A stretch of 5,952 nt of DNA from Bacillota bacterium (GTDB lineage: Bacteria; Bacillota; Clostridia; Lachnospirales; Lachnospiraceae): assembly GCA_023425485.1 (NCBI GenBank), contig JAFACO010000051.1, forward strand, positions 1-5,952. Direction: 5' to 3'. The position numbers and the translations under genes are program-made. How positions within the stretch are numbered: position 1 is the stretch's first letter; the number at the start of each line of letters is the position of its first letter. The notes below the pieces were generated by a model, which worked only from the letters and a program-made list of their open reading frames with translations, was not told the DNA's origin and did not search any database. Positions 1 through 5,855 of this stretch are shown here, piece after piece.

Positions 1-100
1 TGTCCATATCAACCGATTAAGGGAACGATTAAAGGAAAATGAGGATGTAGATATCATTACAGTCAGAGGACTTGGATATAAGGCGGTAAAGAAAGGATAA
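1..100 (+). CDS. Response regulator, OmpR/PhoB family, C-terminal fragment
   Basis: This is the 3' end of a gene that enters from the left edge. Its frame begins with the codon at position 2 and stops at TAA 98-100. The visible 32 residues start VHINRLRERL and include TVRGLGYK. That is the recognition helix followed by the C-terminal beta-hairpin (TVRGxGYx) of the winged-helix DNA-binding domain of OmpR/PhoB-type regulators. The receiver domain and phospho-acceptor aspartate lie outside the window. The stop is three bases before the kinase start, so the two are almost certainly cotranscribed and form a cognate pair. The protein would bind DNA in the cytoplasm when phosphorylated by that kinase. 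Its target genes cannot be read from this fragment. Family assignment is secure; the specific regulator is not identified. Confidence 0.9.
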   Translation, partial: VHINRLRERLKENEDVDIITVRGLGYKAVKKG

Positions 101-103
101 GGG

Positions 104-1141
104 ATGAATAAGCTACGTACATTAAATGTGATTATGGTATTCTTTGTACTTGTAATCATGGTACTGTCTGGGTTAATGACGGTGATTTGCCTACTTTTCC
201 TATATTTCATAGGAGTGCTGCCCAATAGTCACCTTGGATTATACCTAATGCCAATGATTAGTCTGGGTGTCAGTATTATTCTAGGAACTCTGATTACAAT
301 CATTGTCAGTAAAAAGATCTTAAGACCGATGCATGATTTAATTGAGGCTACACAAATAGTTTCAAAAGGAGATTTCACTGTTCGAGTAAGGGAAATAAAG
401 CAAGATAATGAGCTGGGAGTGCTTATAAAAAGCTTTAATATAATGGCAAAAGAACTGGGTGGAATAGAAATCTTTCGACAGAATTTCATCAATAATTTTT
501 CTCATGAATTTAAGACACCGATTGTATCCATCAGAGGCTTTGCAAAGCAATTACAAAAGGAATCCTTGACGCAGGAACAGAGAAAAGAGTATACCGACAT
601 CATCATAACGGAGTCAGAGAGACTTACGAATATGTCAGCAAATATCCTGCTTTTAACTCGGTTTGAGAATCAACAAATCGTTATTGATAGAAAAGAGTTC
701 TATCTGGATGAGCAGCTTCGAAAGTGCGTCTTAATATTAGAAAAGCAATGGAGCAGGAAAAGAATAGAATTTCAGCTTAATTTGGAAGAGACGATTTACT
801 ATACCAATGAAGAGATGTTATCCCATGTCTGGATGAATTTAATCTCAAATGCAATTAAATTTAGTTATCCTGAATCCACTATAATCATTAGTTGCAGAGC
901 AGAGAAGGATAAAAATATTATAGTTGAAATAACTGACCAGGGCATTGGAATTAACCAGGAAACCATGGGGCATATCTTTGATAAGTTCTATCAAGGAGAC
1001 AAATCCCATATATTAGAAGGCAACGGATTGGGACTATCTATCGTAAAACGAATTGTGGAGTTATGCAAGGGGGATATTTCAGTCAAAAGTGAGAAGGAGA
1101 AGGGTACGACCTTTCAGATTAACTTACCACTGCAAAGGTAA
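104..1141 (+). CDS. Membrane sensor histidine kinase (HAMP-HisKA-HATPase)
   Basis: This is a 345-aa inner-membrane kinase that should autophosphorylate and pass phosphate to the regulator encoded just upstream. A hydrophobic segment spans about residues 9-39 and a second about 46-69. Only a few residues (around 40-46, PNSHLG) lie between them, so there is no real extracytoplasmic sensor domain. A HAMP linker follows (about 70-122). The HisKA H-box has His134 in SHEFKTP, and the HATPase domain shows the N-box (N245/N249 in WMNLISNAIKFS), G1 (DQGIG, 278-282), F-box (FDKFYQ, 292-297) and G2 (GNGLGL, 306-311). All catalytic motifs are intact. The ATG at 104 is three bases after the regulator stop, with AAAGGA (92-97) six bases upstream as ribosome binding site inside the end of that gene, which implies translational coupling. 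The tiny loop suggests sensing within the membrane or through a partner protein. The stimulus is unknown. Confidence 0.95.
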   Translation: MNKLRTLNVIMVFFVLVIMVLSGLMTVICLLFLYFIGVLPNSHLGLYLMPMISLGVSIILGTLITIIVSKKILRPMHDLIEATQIVSKGDFTVRVREIKQDNELGVLIKSFNIMAKELGGIEIFRQNFINNFSHEFKTPIVSIRGFAKQLQKESLTQEQRKEYTDIIITESERLTNMSANILLLTRFENQQIVIDRKEFYLDEQLRKCVLILEKQWSRKRIEFQLNLEETIYYTNEEMLSHVWMNLISNAIKFSYPESTIIISCRAEKDKNIIVEITDQGIGINQETMGHIFDKFYQGDKSHILEGNGLGLSIVKRIVELCKGDISVKSEKEKGTTFQINLPLQR

Positions 1142-1205
1142 AATCAATAGTAAAGACAGATGGATTGCATTATTTTGCAATTTCAGATTGTGAAAAGGAG
1201 GATTT

Positions 1206-1820
1206 ATGAAAAGATTAGGAGCATTTATCTGTATGGTGCTGTTACTAAGCAGTATATTAGCACCGGTACAGGCAGCTACATCAAAGAAGGATACAAAAGC
1301 ACCTGTGATAACAAATACTAATCCGGGCAATTATGCAACAAATGTAATGGTGGAAAGTACCTTATTAATCCGTTTTAATGAAGCAGTGAAAAAGGGGAAG
1401 AATATAGCTAAGATTACATTAAAGGAAGAAGAAACAAAGAAAATAACTTTTACCTATGAGATAAGTGATAAATTTATTAAAATCAAACCGAAGACCTCTT
1501 TAAAATATAACACCTCCTATACCGTAACAATTCCGGCAGCAGCATTAAAGGATGCGGCAGGTAATTCATTAGCAAAGGCCTACACCTTTCAATTCATAAC
1601 AGAAACAGATCCAAATAAGACAGTAAAATCAACAACTGACAGCACGGATATCAAATACGTAATTGAACTTGAGGTATCCATGAAGGAATTGTTAAATGAA
1701 TCGATGCTAACCTATGTAGAACAGATGCTAAAGAAGATGGGAATTAATGCAGAATTTAAGAATTTTGATATTGTACTGCCAACGGTAACCCCCAAGCCAA
1801 CCACAGGAGCTAAGAAATAG
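1206..1820 (+). CDS. Exported protein with one SbsA-type Ig-like domain
   Basis: This is a 204-aa secreted protein. Residues 1-23 form a Sec signal peptide: positive MKR, a hydrophobic core at about 4-19, and a VQA cleavage site before Ala24. Cys10 lies inside the core rather than in a lipobox, so it is probably not a lipoprotein. Residues about 31-132 match the bacterial Ig-like 5 (SbsA Ig-like) pattern: KAPVITNTNPGNYATNV, then IRFNEAV, KPKTSLKYNTSYTVTIP, LKDAAGNSLA and a closing FQFIT strand. This fold is common in clostridial surface and S-layer proteins and is usually a spacer or adhesion module rather than an enzyme. The C-terminal part (about 148-191) has no family I recognise and ends in a Pro/Thr/Lys tail. 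No LPXTG, SLH or cell-wall anchor is seen. The ribosome binding site AAAAGGAGGA (1193-1202) is very strong and fixes the ATG. It follows the kinase gene by 64 bases and is probably in its operon. Function is unknown. Confidence 0.85.
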   Translation: MKRLGAFICMVLLLSSILAPVQAATSKKDTKAPVITNTNPGNYATNVMVESTLLIRFNEAVKKGKNIAKITLKEEETKKITFTYEISDKFIKIKPKTSLKYNTSYTVTIPAAALKDAAGNSLAKAYTFQFITETDPNKTVKSTTDSTDIKYVIELEVSMKELLNESMLTYVEQMLKKMGINAEFKNFDIVLPTVTPKPTTGAKK

Positions 1821-1838
1821 AACAGGTTGGAAGTGACA

Positions 1839-2046
1839 ATAATATGATTTGCCCAACAAAAGCCAATTAAGTCTATCAATAATGAATATAACTGTATCTA
1901 TATTCATCTGGACTTGCCTTACCATAGCATGAATTATCTAAAAGAAAGATAATTCATACTATGCCGGTCTGCGCCATCTGAATATAAATACAGTTATATT
2001 CATCTCTTTTAGTTTGATTATGCTTTTGTTGGACAAATCATGATAT
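1839..2046. repeat. Long nested palindrome (MITE-like or RNA-forming)
   Basis: Three inverted-repeat arms are nested around a 7-base loop (1940-1946). The outer arm, 1844-1863 with 2022-2041, matches at 19 of 20 positions. The middle arm, 1883-1906 with 1979-2002, matches at 23 of 24. The inner arm, 1923-1939 with 1947-1963, matches at 16 of 17. Outer and middle arms keep exactly the same register across a symmetric, poorly paired 19-base interval on each side; the inner arm is shifted by one base. Pairing fades beyond 1839 and 2046. No ORF of note lies inside, neither end has a T-tract as a terminator would, and I see no clear target-site duplication. Possible identities are a small non-autonomous transposable element (MITE), a remnant of one, or a structured RNA or cruciform. 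The palindrome itself is directly visible; its nature is inferred. Confidence 0.8.
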
Positions 2047-2086
2047 CCTCGCAGCCTTGTTTTGATACAGAAGACCTTAAATTAAC

Positions 2087-2116
2087 TTGACAAGGAACTT
2101 TCGCATCATATATCAT
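2087..2116 (+). promoter_or_regulatory. Sigma-A-type promoter for leader or small RNA
   Basis: A perfect -35 TTGACA (2087-2092) is followed after 18 bases by TATCAT (2111-2116), five of six to the -10 consensus. Transcription would start near 2122-2124, just ahead of the two hairpins at 2135-2175 and 2190-2228. An overlapping choice, TATATC at 2109-2114 with a 16-base spacer, is less good. It is the best promoter match I found in this intergenic region. Start site is inferred only. Confidence 0.6.
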
Positions 2117-2122
2117 AACCAT

Positions 2123-2232
2123 TAAGAAGATAAGTGGCACAACGAGCTTGCAAGGTTACAGGGTTCGTTGTGCTAATTCATGACAACACATTTTACGCGA
2201 TGGTAAAGTTTGTTCCGTTGCGTAAAATTTTT
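2123..2232 (+). ncRNA. Candidate small RNA or attenuated prfC leader
   Basis: The stretch from the predicted start of the 2087-2116 promoter to the T-run at 2228-2232 has no convincing ORF but holds two strong hairpins. The first pairs 2135-2149 with 2161-2175: 15 pairs, nine of them an uninterrupted Watson-Crick block GCACAACGA/TCGTTGTGC (2137-2145 with 2165-2173), with an 11-base loop. The second is the terminator hairpin at 2190-2228. All six non-Watson-Crick pairs in the two stems are G-U when read as plus-strand RNA, whereas the minus strand would give A-C mismatches, which favours a plus-strand transcript. I do not recognise it as any known riboswitch, T-box or small-RNA family, and I found no obvious alternative antiterminator beyond a weak 5-bp option (GTTGT 2167-2171 with ACAAC 2183-2187). 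It could be an independent ~110-nt RNA or a leader controlling prfC. Confidence 0.45.
2190..2232 (+). terminator. Intrinsic terminator upstream of prfC
   Basis: A 14-pair stem joins 2190-2203 to 2215-2228, with nine perfect outer pairs (ATTTTACGC/GCGTAAAAT) and two G-U pairs further in. The loop is 11 bases. Five T residues (2228-2232) follow, the first of them shared with the stem. It lies 84 bases before the prfC start, so it would end transcripts arriving from the upstream promoter, or act as an attenuator if read-through is regulated. Confidence 0.6.
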
Positions 2233-2245
2233 GTGCGTTTATAAT
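2218..2245 (+). promoter_or_regulatory. Possible prfC promoter
   Basis: A perfect -10 TATAAT (2240-2245) lies 16 bases after TTGCGT (2218-2223), which matches only the first three bases of the -35 consensus. Transcription would start near 2252 and give a leader of about 64 bases before prfC. The -35 sits inside the right arm of the terminator hairpin, so this promoter would let prfC be expressed without reading through the terminator. The weak -35 limits confidence. Confidence 0.4.
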
Positions 2246-2303
2246 TAGATGAAATACAGCATACTGTTGACATGATTAAAACGAGTAGAAGATACACTAG
2301 TTT

Positions 2304-2318
2304 GGAGGATTTATTTTG
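2304..2318 (+). promoter_or_regulatory. RBS fixing the TTG start of prfC
   Basis: GGAGG at 2304-2308 stands seven bases before TTG 2316-2318. The residues that follow (NNYAEEIKKRRTFAIISHPD) give the usual RF3 N-terminus and a length of 529 aa, so TTG is the most likely start. No in-frame ATG or GTG lies close enough to this Shine-Dalgarno to compete. Confidence 0.8.
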
Positions 2319-3905
2319 AATAATTATGCTGAAGAGATAAAGAAAAGACGTACCTTTGCAATCATATCGCACCCGGATGCTGGTAAGACAACACTAACAG
2401 AAAAGCTTCTATTATATGGTGGAGCAATCAACCTGGCTGGTTCTGTAAAAGGAAAAAAGACAGAAAGACTTGCTGTATCTGACTGGATGGAAATTGAAAA
2501 ACAGCGTGGTATCTCCGTAACCTCATCTGTAATGCAATTTAACTATGGAGACTACTGCATTAATATATTGGATACACCGGGGCATCAGGATTTCTCAGAG
2601 GATACCTATCGTACACTGATGGCAGCCGATTCCGCTGTCATGGTAATCGATGCTTCGAAAGGTGTTGAGAATCAGACGAAAAAGTTGTTCAAAGTATGTG
2701 TAATGCGAAATATACCAATCTTTACTTTTATTAATAAGCTGGATCGTGAAGCAAGAAATACCTTTGAGCTTTTGGATGATATCGAAACCGTGCTTGGTAT
2801 TCGTACCTGTCCAATGAATTGGCCAATTGGATCGGGTAAAAATTTTAAAGGTGTATATGATCGTAAATCAAAGCATATTTCACGTTTTTATGCTGCGAAC
2901 AATGGTCAGAAAGAAGTGGATACCATTGAGGTAGAACTGGGCGATCCGGGACTTGATGCTTTAATAGGAAAAGACAATCATGATATCTTAACTGAGGAAA
3001 TTGAATTAATTGACGGAGCAAGCAGTGAGTTTGATATAGATGAAGTTTTATCCGGCAAGCTGACTCCAGTATTTTTTGGTTCCGCATTAACTAACTTCGG
3101 TGTAGAGGCATTCTTAGAACAATATTTGGATATGACAACTTCTCCTCTTCCTAGAAATTCTTCCGAGGGTAAGATAGATCCATTGACCAACGAGTTCTCC
3201 GCTTTTGTATTTAAAATTCAGGCAAATATGAATAAAGCACATAGAGACAGAATTGCGTTTATGAGAATTTGTTCGGGTAAGTTCACTGCCGGCATGGAAG
3301 TAAATCATGTTCAGGGAAATAAGAAAATTCGATTATCCCAGCCGCAACAGCTGATGGCTTCCGAGCGAACCATAATTGAAGAAGCCTATGCTGGAGATAT
3401 TATCGGTGTGTTTGACCCCGGTATCTTTTCCATTGGTGATACCCTTTGTTCCGCTGACCAGAAGTTCACCTATGAAGGTATTCCTACGTTCTCACCGGAA
3501 CATTTTGCAAAAATACGTCAAGTAGATACCATGAAGAGAAAACAATTTTTAAAGGGTATTTCCCAGATTGCGCAGGAAGGTGCAATTCAGATCTTCCAGG
3601 AGTATAACACTGGTATGGAGGAGATTATTGTAGGTGTAGTTGGTGTTCTGCAATTTGATGTGTTGAAATTCCGTCTGGAATCGGAGTACGGTGTGGAAAT
3701 TCGTATGGAGACGTTAGGCTATGAGTACATTCGTTGGATCGAAAATAAGAATATTGATGTAACGAAATTAAGTGTGTCCTCGGATACGAAGAAAATTAAA
3801 GATTTAAAGGGCAACCCTTTGCTTTTATTTGTAAATCGCTGGAGCATTCAGATGGCTCTGGACCGTAACAAGGAACTGGTATTGTCCGAATTTGGTAACG
3901 CATAA
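2316..3905 (+). CDS. prfC: Peptide chain release factor 3 (RF3)
   Basis: RF3 is a ribosome-binding GTPase that speeds the removal of RF1/RF2 after peptide release; it acts in the cytoplasm. The 529-aa length equals that of E. coli PrfC. GTPase motifs are complete: G1 HPDAGKTT (19-26), the switch I segment RGISVTSS (64-71), G3 DTPGHQDF (86-93), G4 NKLD (140-143) and G5 GSAL (255-258). After the G domain come an EF-Tu-like domain 2 (about 287-375) and the RF3 C-terminal domain, with VGVLQFDVLKFRLESEYGVE and a closing RWSIQMALDRNKEL-type segment. These patterns separate it from EF-G, TetM and BipA. Translation begins at TTG. The gene stands alone on its strand, with its own candidate promoter and an upstream terminator, and converges on the ABC operon. 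Not all Firmicutes carry RF3, but nothing in the gene looks truncated or foreign. Confidence 0.97.
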   Translation: MNNYAEEIKKRRTFAIISHPDAGKTTLTEKLLLYGGAINLAGSVKGKKTERLAVSDWMEIEKQRGISVTSSVMQFNYGDYCINILDTPGHQDFSEDTYRTLMAADSAVMVIDASKGVENQTKKLFKVCVMRNIPIFTFINKLDREARNTFELLDDIETVLGIRTCPMNWPIGSGKNFKGVYDRKSKHISRFYAANNGQKEVDTIEVELGDPGLDALIGKDNHDILTEEIELIDGASSEFDIDEVLSGKLTPVFFGSALTNFGVEAFLEQYLDMTTSPLPRNSSEGKIDPLTNEFSAFVFKIQANMNKAHRDRIAFMRICSGKFTAGMEVNHVQGNKKIRLSQPQQLMASERTIIEEAYAGDIIGVFDPGIFSIGDTLCSADQKFTYEGIPTFSPEHFAKIRQVDTMKRKQFLKGISQIAQEGAIQIFQEYNTGMEEIIVGVVGVLQFDVLKFRLESEYGVEIRMETLGYEYIRWIENKNIDVTKLSVSSDTKKIKDLKGNPLLLFVNRWSIQMALDRNKELVLSEFGNA

Positions 3906-3920
3906 AATGATTATAGATAT

Positions 3921-3973
3921 AAAAAAAGAAGGAAGAACAGTACATTTAGGATAGTATGTTTTTCCTTCTTTTC
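3921..3973. terminator. Bidirectional terminator between convergent genes
   Basis: A stem pairs 3924-3939 with 3957-3972: the core AAAAGAAGGAA/TTCCTTCTTTT plus five inner pairs, and a 17-base loop. It sits 18 bases after the prfC stop and 37 bases beyond the permease stop. Read on the minus strand, the stem ends in seven T residues (complement of 3921-3927). Read on the plus strand, the T residues are part of the stem and then interrupted by C3973. It thus fits as the terminator of both converging units, with the minus-strand side the better one. Confidence 0.75.
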
Positions 3974-4009
3974 TATTCAGATATCATGCTTTTCTTTCTG
4001 ACACCACAA

Positions 4010-5158
4010 TTACGGAAACATAATTTCCTTAATGGTAATCTTCTTTATTCTTGCAGCGTAACAGAACATAATTGTTTCATATGTAAATATAAATGAGATA
4101 AGAACAATGATTAAAGCTTTAAAATCAAAATGATATTCCGGAATATTCTCTAATGATTTGGAGTATAACCAAAGCATTGTTTTTAGTAAACCATACTGAT
4201 AGAGTGTTCCAATTACAAAACCCATATAAGCAACAGATCTGTAGCCATTCAAGATTGCATCACTGCATTCGCGTGACGAATAACCGAATATCCCCATCAT
4301 AGAAATTGTTTGTATATTAGCCTTAACAACTGTTGATATAGCCAAAAACAAAGTAGTACAAGCCAAAATAAGACCGATGACAATTATAATGACTGCAAAC
4401 ATGGTACTTGATAATTCATCCATACCAAAGGACATTTGCATCATAGAAGAATAACAAAAAGAGGCAAAAGCAATGAAGAAAATAAGTGATGCTCGACTTT
4501 TTACCGTACTGTGCTTTAACTCTTGTAAAAATGTCATTTCTGTATGTTGCTGTTTTTTCAGTTTATTTTTCTTAAAAGTTATTGTGCTTTTTCCTTTTAG
4601 TAATTGTAATACAGGGGATTTCAGCTTATGATGGCTATAAACAACAGCAAGCAGAGCGAATGTAATGGTTGGCAAAACAACCAGATATAGTGCTAGTTCA
4701 ATATTAAAGTGCATATGGATTGCTGGAAGCAAGGAGTCTTCGTTCATAACTTTATAAAAGGTTGGCATAAGTGCAAAGGACGAACAAAAGCCGAAAGAAG
4801 CTCCTATAAAAACGCTGCACCCAAACACCCAAAATCCTTTTGCTATTCTAAAATTTGAGTATCCCAGTGCTTTCAAAATACCTAATTCTTTTTTGTGAAC
4901 ATCGATATAATGTTTTATGTAGAAAAACAACATGATAACTGACGTTAATAATAAGCAACCACCGCTCACGGTACTTGTTACTTTCCCCATTAATACCTGC
5001 GCATCATAAAATGCCATTATTGCTTCTGTGGTAATTAATCCTTTTACTTCAACAATATCAATATTAAAATTTAAAAACAAGGTACAAACAAAAACAGCAC
5101 AGCAAGAGATGATGGAAACTCCTATAAGTTTAGCAGCATCTTTATAGCGAATTATCAT
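4010..5158 (-). CDS. ABC exporter permease, FtsX-like, 8 TM
   Basis: This is a 382-aa integral membrane protein that would form the channel partner of the ATPase encoded just upstream. Predicted membrane segments are at about 11-29, 66-84, 108-131, 155-175, 224-242, 253-276, 307-330 and 347-368. The order is two FtsX modules of four segments each. The cytoplasmic coupling segment is visible in both halves: KKELGILKALGYSNFRIAKGFW (89-110, with ELGILKALGYS typical of FtsX/MacB permeases) and a diverged copy around ANIQTISMMGIFGYSSRE (280-297). The outside loops where MacB-type permeases carry a large domain are very short here (about 30-65 and 243-252). The ATG at 5158 lies four bases after the ATPase stop, with AGGATGG (5167-5173) seven bases upstream, so the two are translationally coupled. 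Substrate is unknown; lipids, peptides or antibiotics are possible from the family. No transporter was recognised by name. Confidence 0.9.
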   Translation of the reverse strand: MIIRYKDAAKLIGVSIISCCAVFVCTLFLNFNIDIVEVKGLITTEAIMAFYDAQVLMGKVTSTVSGGCLLLTSVIMLFFYIKHYIDVHKKELGILKALGYSNFRIAKGFWVFGCSVFIGASFGFCSSFALMPTFYKVMNEDSLLPAIHMHFNIELALYLVVLPTITFALLAVVYSHHKLKSPVLQLLKGKSTITFKKNKLKKQQHTEMTFLQELKHSTVKSRASLIFFIAFASFCYSSMMQMSFGMDELSSTMFAVIIIVIGLILACTTLFLAISTVVKANIQTISMMGIFGYSSRECSDAILNGYRSVAYMGFVIGTLYQYGLLKTMLWLYSKSLENIPEYHFDFKALIIVLISFIFTYETIMFCYAARIKKITIKEIMFP

Positions 5159-5162
5159 ACGG

Positions 5163-5855
5163 TCACCATCCTATCTCATAAGCAGATTTCTGGTTTTCGT
5201 TGGAGCTAATTTCAATGATTTTTCCGCTGTTCATTTTAATCACCGTGTTTGCCATTTCTGAAATATTGGTATTATGCGTTACCATAACAATTGAAAAATG
5301 ATATTCCTTTTGCAGCTGGGATATGTAATTTAAAACCATCCTGCCGGTTTCTTCATCCAGTGCTCCTGTTGGCTCATCTAAAAACAAAACCTTTGGTTTT
5401 TTTGCTAAAGCTCTGGCAACCGAAACTCTTTGCTGTTCTCCACCGCTAAGTTCACTGGGAAATTTATTTGTTTTATCACTAAGTCCAACCGCTTCTATTA
5501 TCTGGCGATAATCCCGGTTTCCTGTTAAATCGGCCCCCATTTTTACATTCTTATCCACATTCAAATTAGGAAGTAAATAATACTGCTGGAAGATGAAACC
5601 GATATTCTTTTTTCGAAACAACGTTAACTTAGCATCGGATAAGGCTGTAATATCTTCCGAATCATATAGAATTGTTCCGCTATCCGGTCGTTCCAGGCCG
5701 GATATAACATTAAGTAACGTTGATTTACCGGAACCGGATGGTCCTAATATAACGGTGAAATCCTCCTCTTTCATCTCGAGGGTTATACCTTTTAACACAG
5801 AGAAGGAATTATCCTTACTTCCATAAGATTTGGTTATGTTATTAATCTTAATCAT
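5163..5855 (-). CDS. ABC transporter ATPase, MacB/LolD type
   Basis: This 230-aa cytoplasmic ATPase powers the permease gene that follows. All motifs are present: Walker A GPSGSGKST (38-46), Q-loop FQQYYLLP (89-96), signature LSGGEQQR (136-143), Walker B VLFLDEP with catalytic Glu161, D-loop GALD (164-167) and switch His194 in VMVTHN. The GLERPDSGTI stretch (53-62) and the QQRVSVARALAKKPKVLFLDEPTGALD region are characteristic of the MacB/LolD/FtsE group that pairs with FtsX-like permeases. Length is normal for that group. The start at 5855 shares one base with the stop codon of the upstream gene (TAATG), and AGGTGA lies six bases before the ATG. The stop is four bases before the permease start. 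The promoter lies outside the window. Substrate cannot be told from the ATPase. Confidence 0.96.
   Translation of the reverse strand: MIKINNITKSYGSKDNSFSVLKGITLEMKEEDFTVILGPSGSGKSTLLNVISGLERPDSGTILYDSEDITALSDAKLTLFRKKNIGFIFQQYYLLPNLNVDKNVKMGADLTGNRDYRQIIEAVGLSDKTNKFPSELSGGEQQRVSVARALAKKPKVLFLDEPTGALDEETGRMVLNYISQLQKEYHFSIVMVTHNTNISEMANTVIKMNSGKIIEISSNENQKSAYEIGW

Noticed and set aside
1166..1185. Short inverted repeat ATTGCA/TGCAAT between the kinase and the Ig-like gene as a terminator
   Set aside because: The stem is only about six bases, AT-rich and followed by just three T residues. It is too weak to separate the two genes.
1844..2041. The long palindrome as the transcription terminator of the Ig-like gene
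   Set aside because: No T-tract follows either end, the stem is far longer than intrinsic terminators, and the GC content of the arms is low.
2062..2093. Minus-strand promoter (TTGTCA at 2093-2088) that could transcribe the palindrome
   Set aside because: At the normal 17-base spacing the -10 is CTGTAT, a poor match, and the better TATCAA lies 20 bases away. The evidence is insufficient to annotate it.
2267..2296. TTGACA at 2267-2272 with GATACA 18 bases later, as a prfC promoter
   Set aside because: The -10 matches only three of six bases and transcription would start at about 2303, on top of the ribosome binding site at 2304-2308. A good -35 alone is not enough.
1821..2315. CRISPR array or tandem repeat in the intergenic region
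   Set aside because: The repeats are inverted around one axis, not direct and evenly spaced, and there are no spacers of constant length.
2845..3308. Minus-strand frames of 64-80 codons opposite prfC
   Set aside because: All are antisense to the conserved RF3 coding sequence and show no protein-like motifs.
5593..5826. 77-codon plus-strand frame inside the ABC ATPase gene
   Set aside because: It lies entirely antisense to a gene with complete ABC motifs, has no ribosome binding site that I can see and resembles no known protein. It is a shadow frame.
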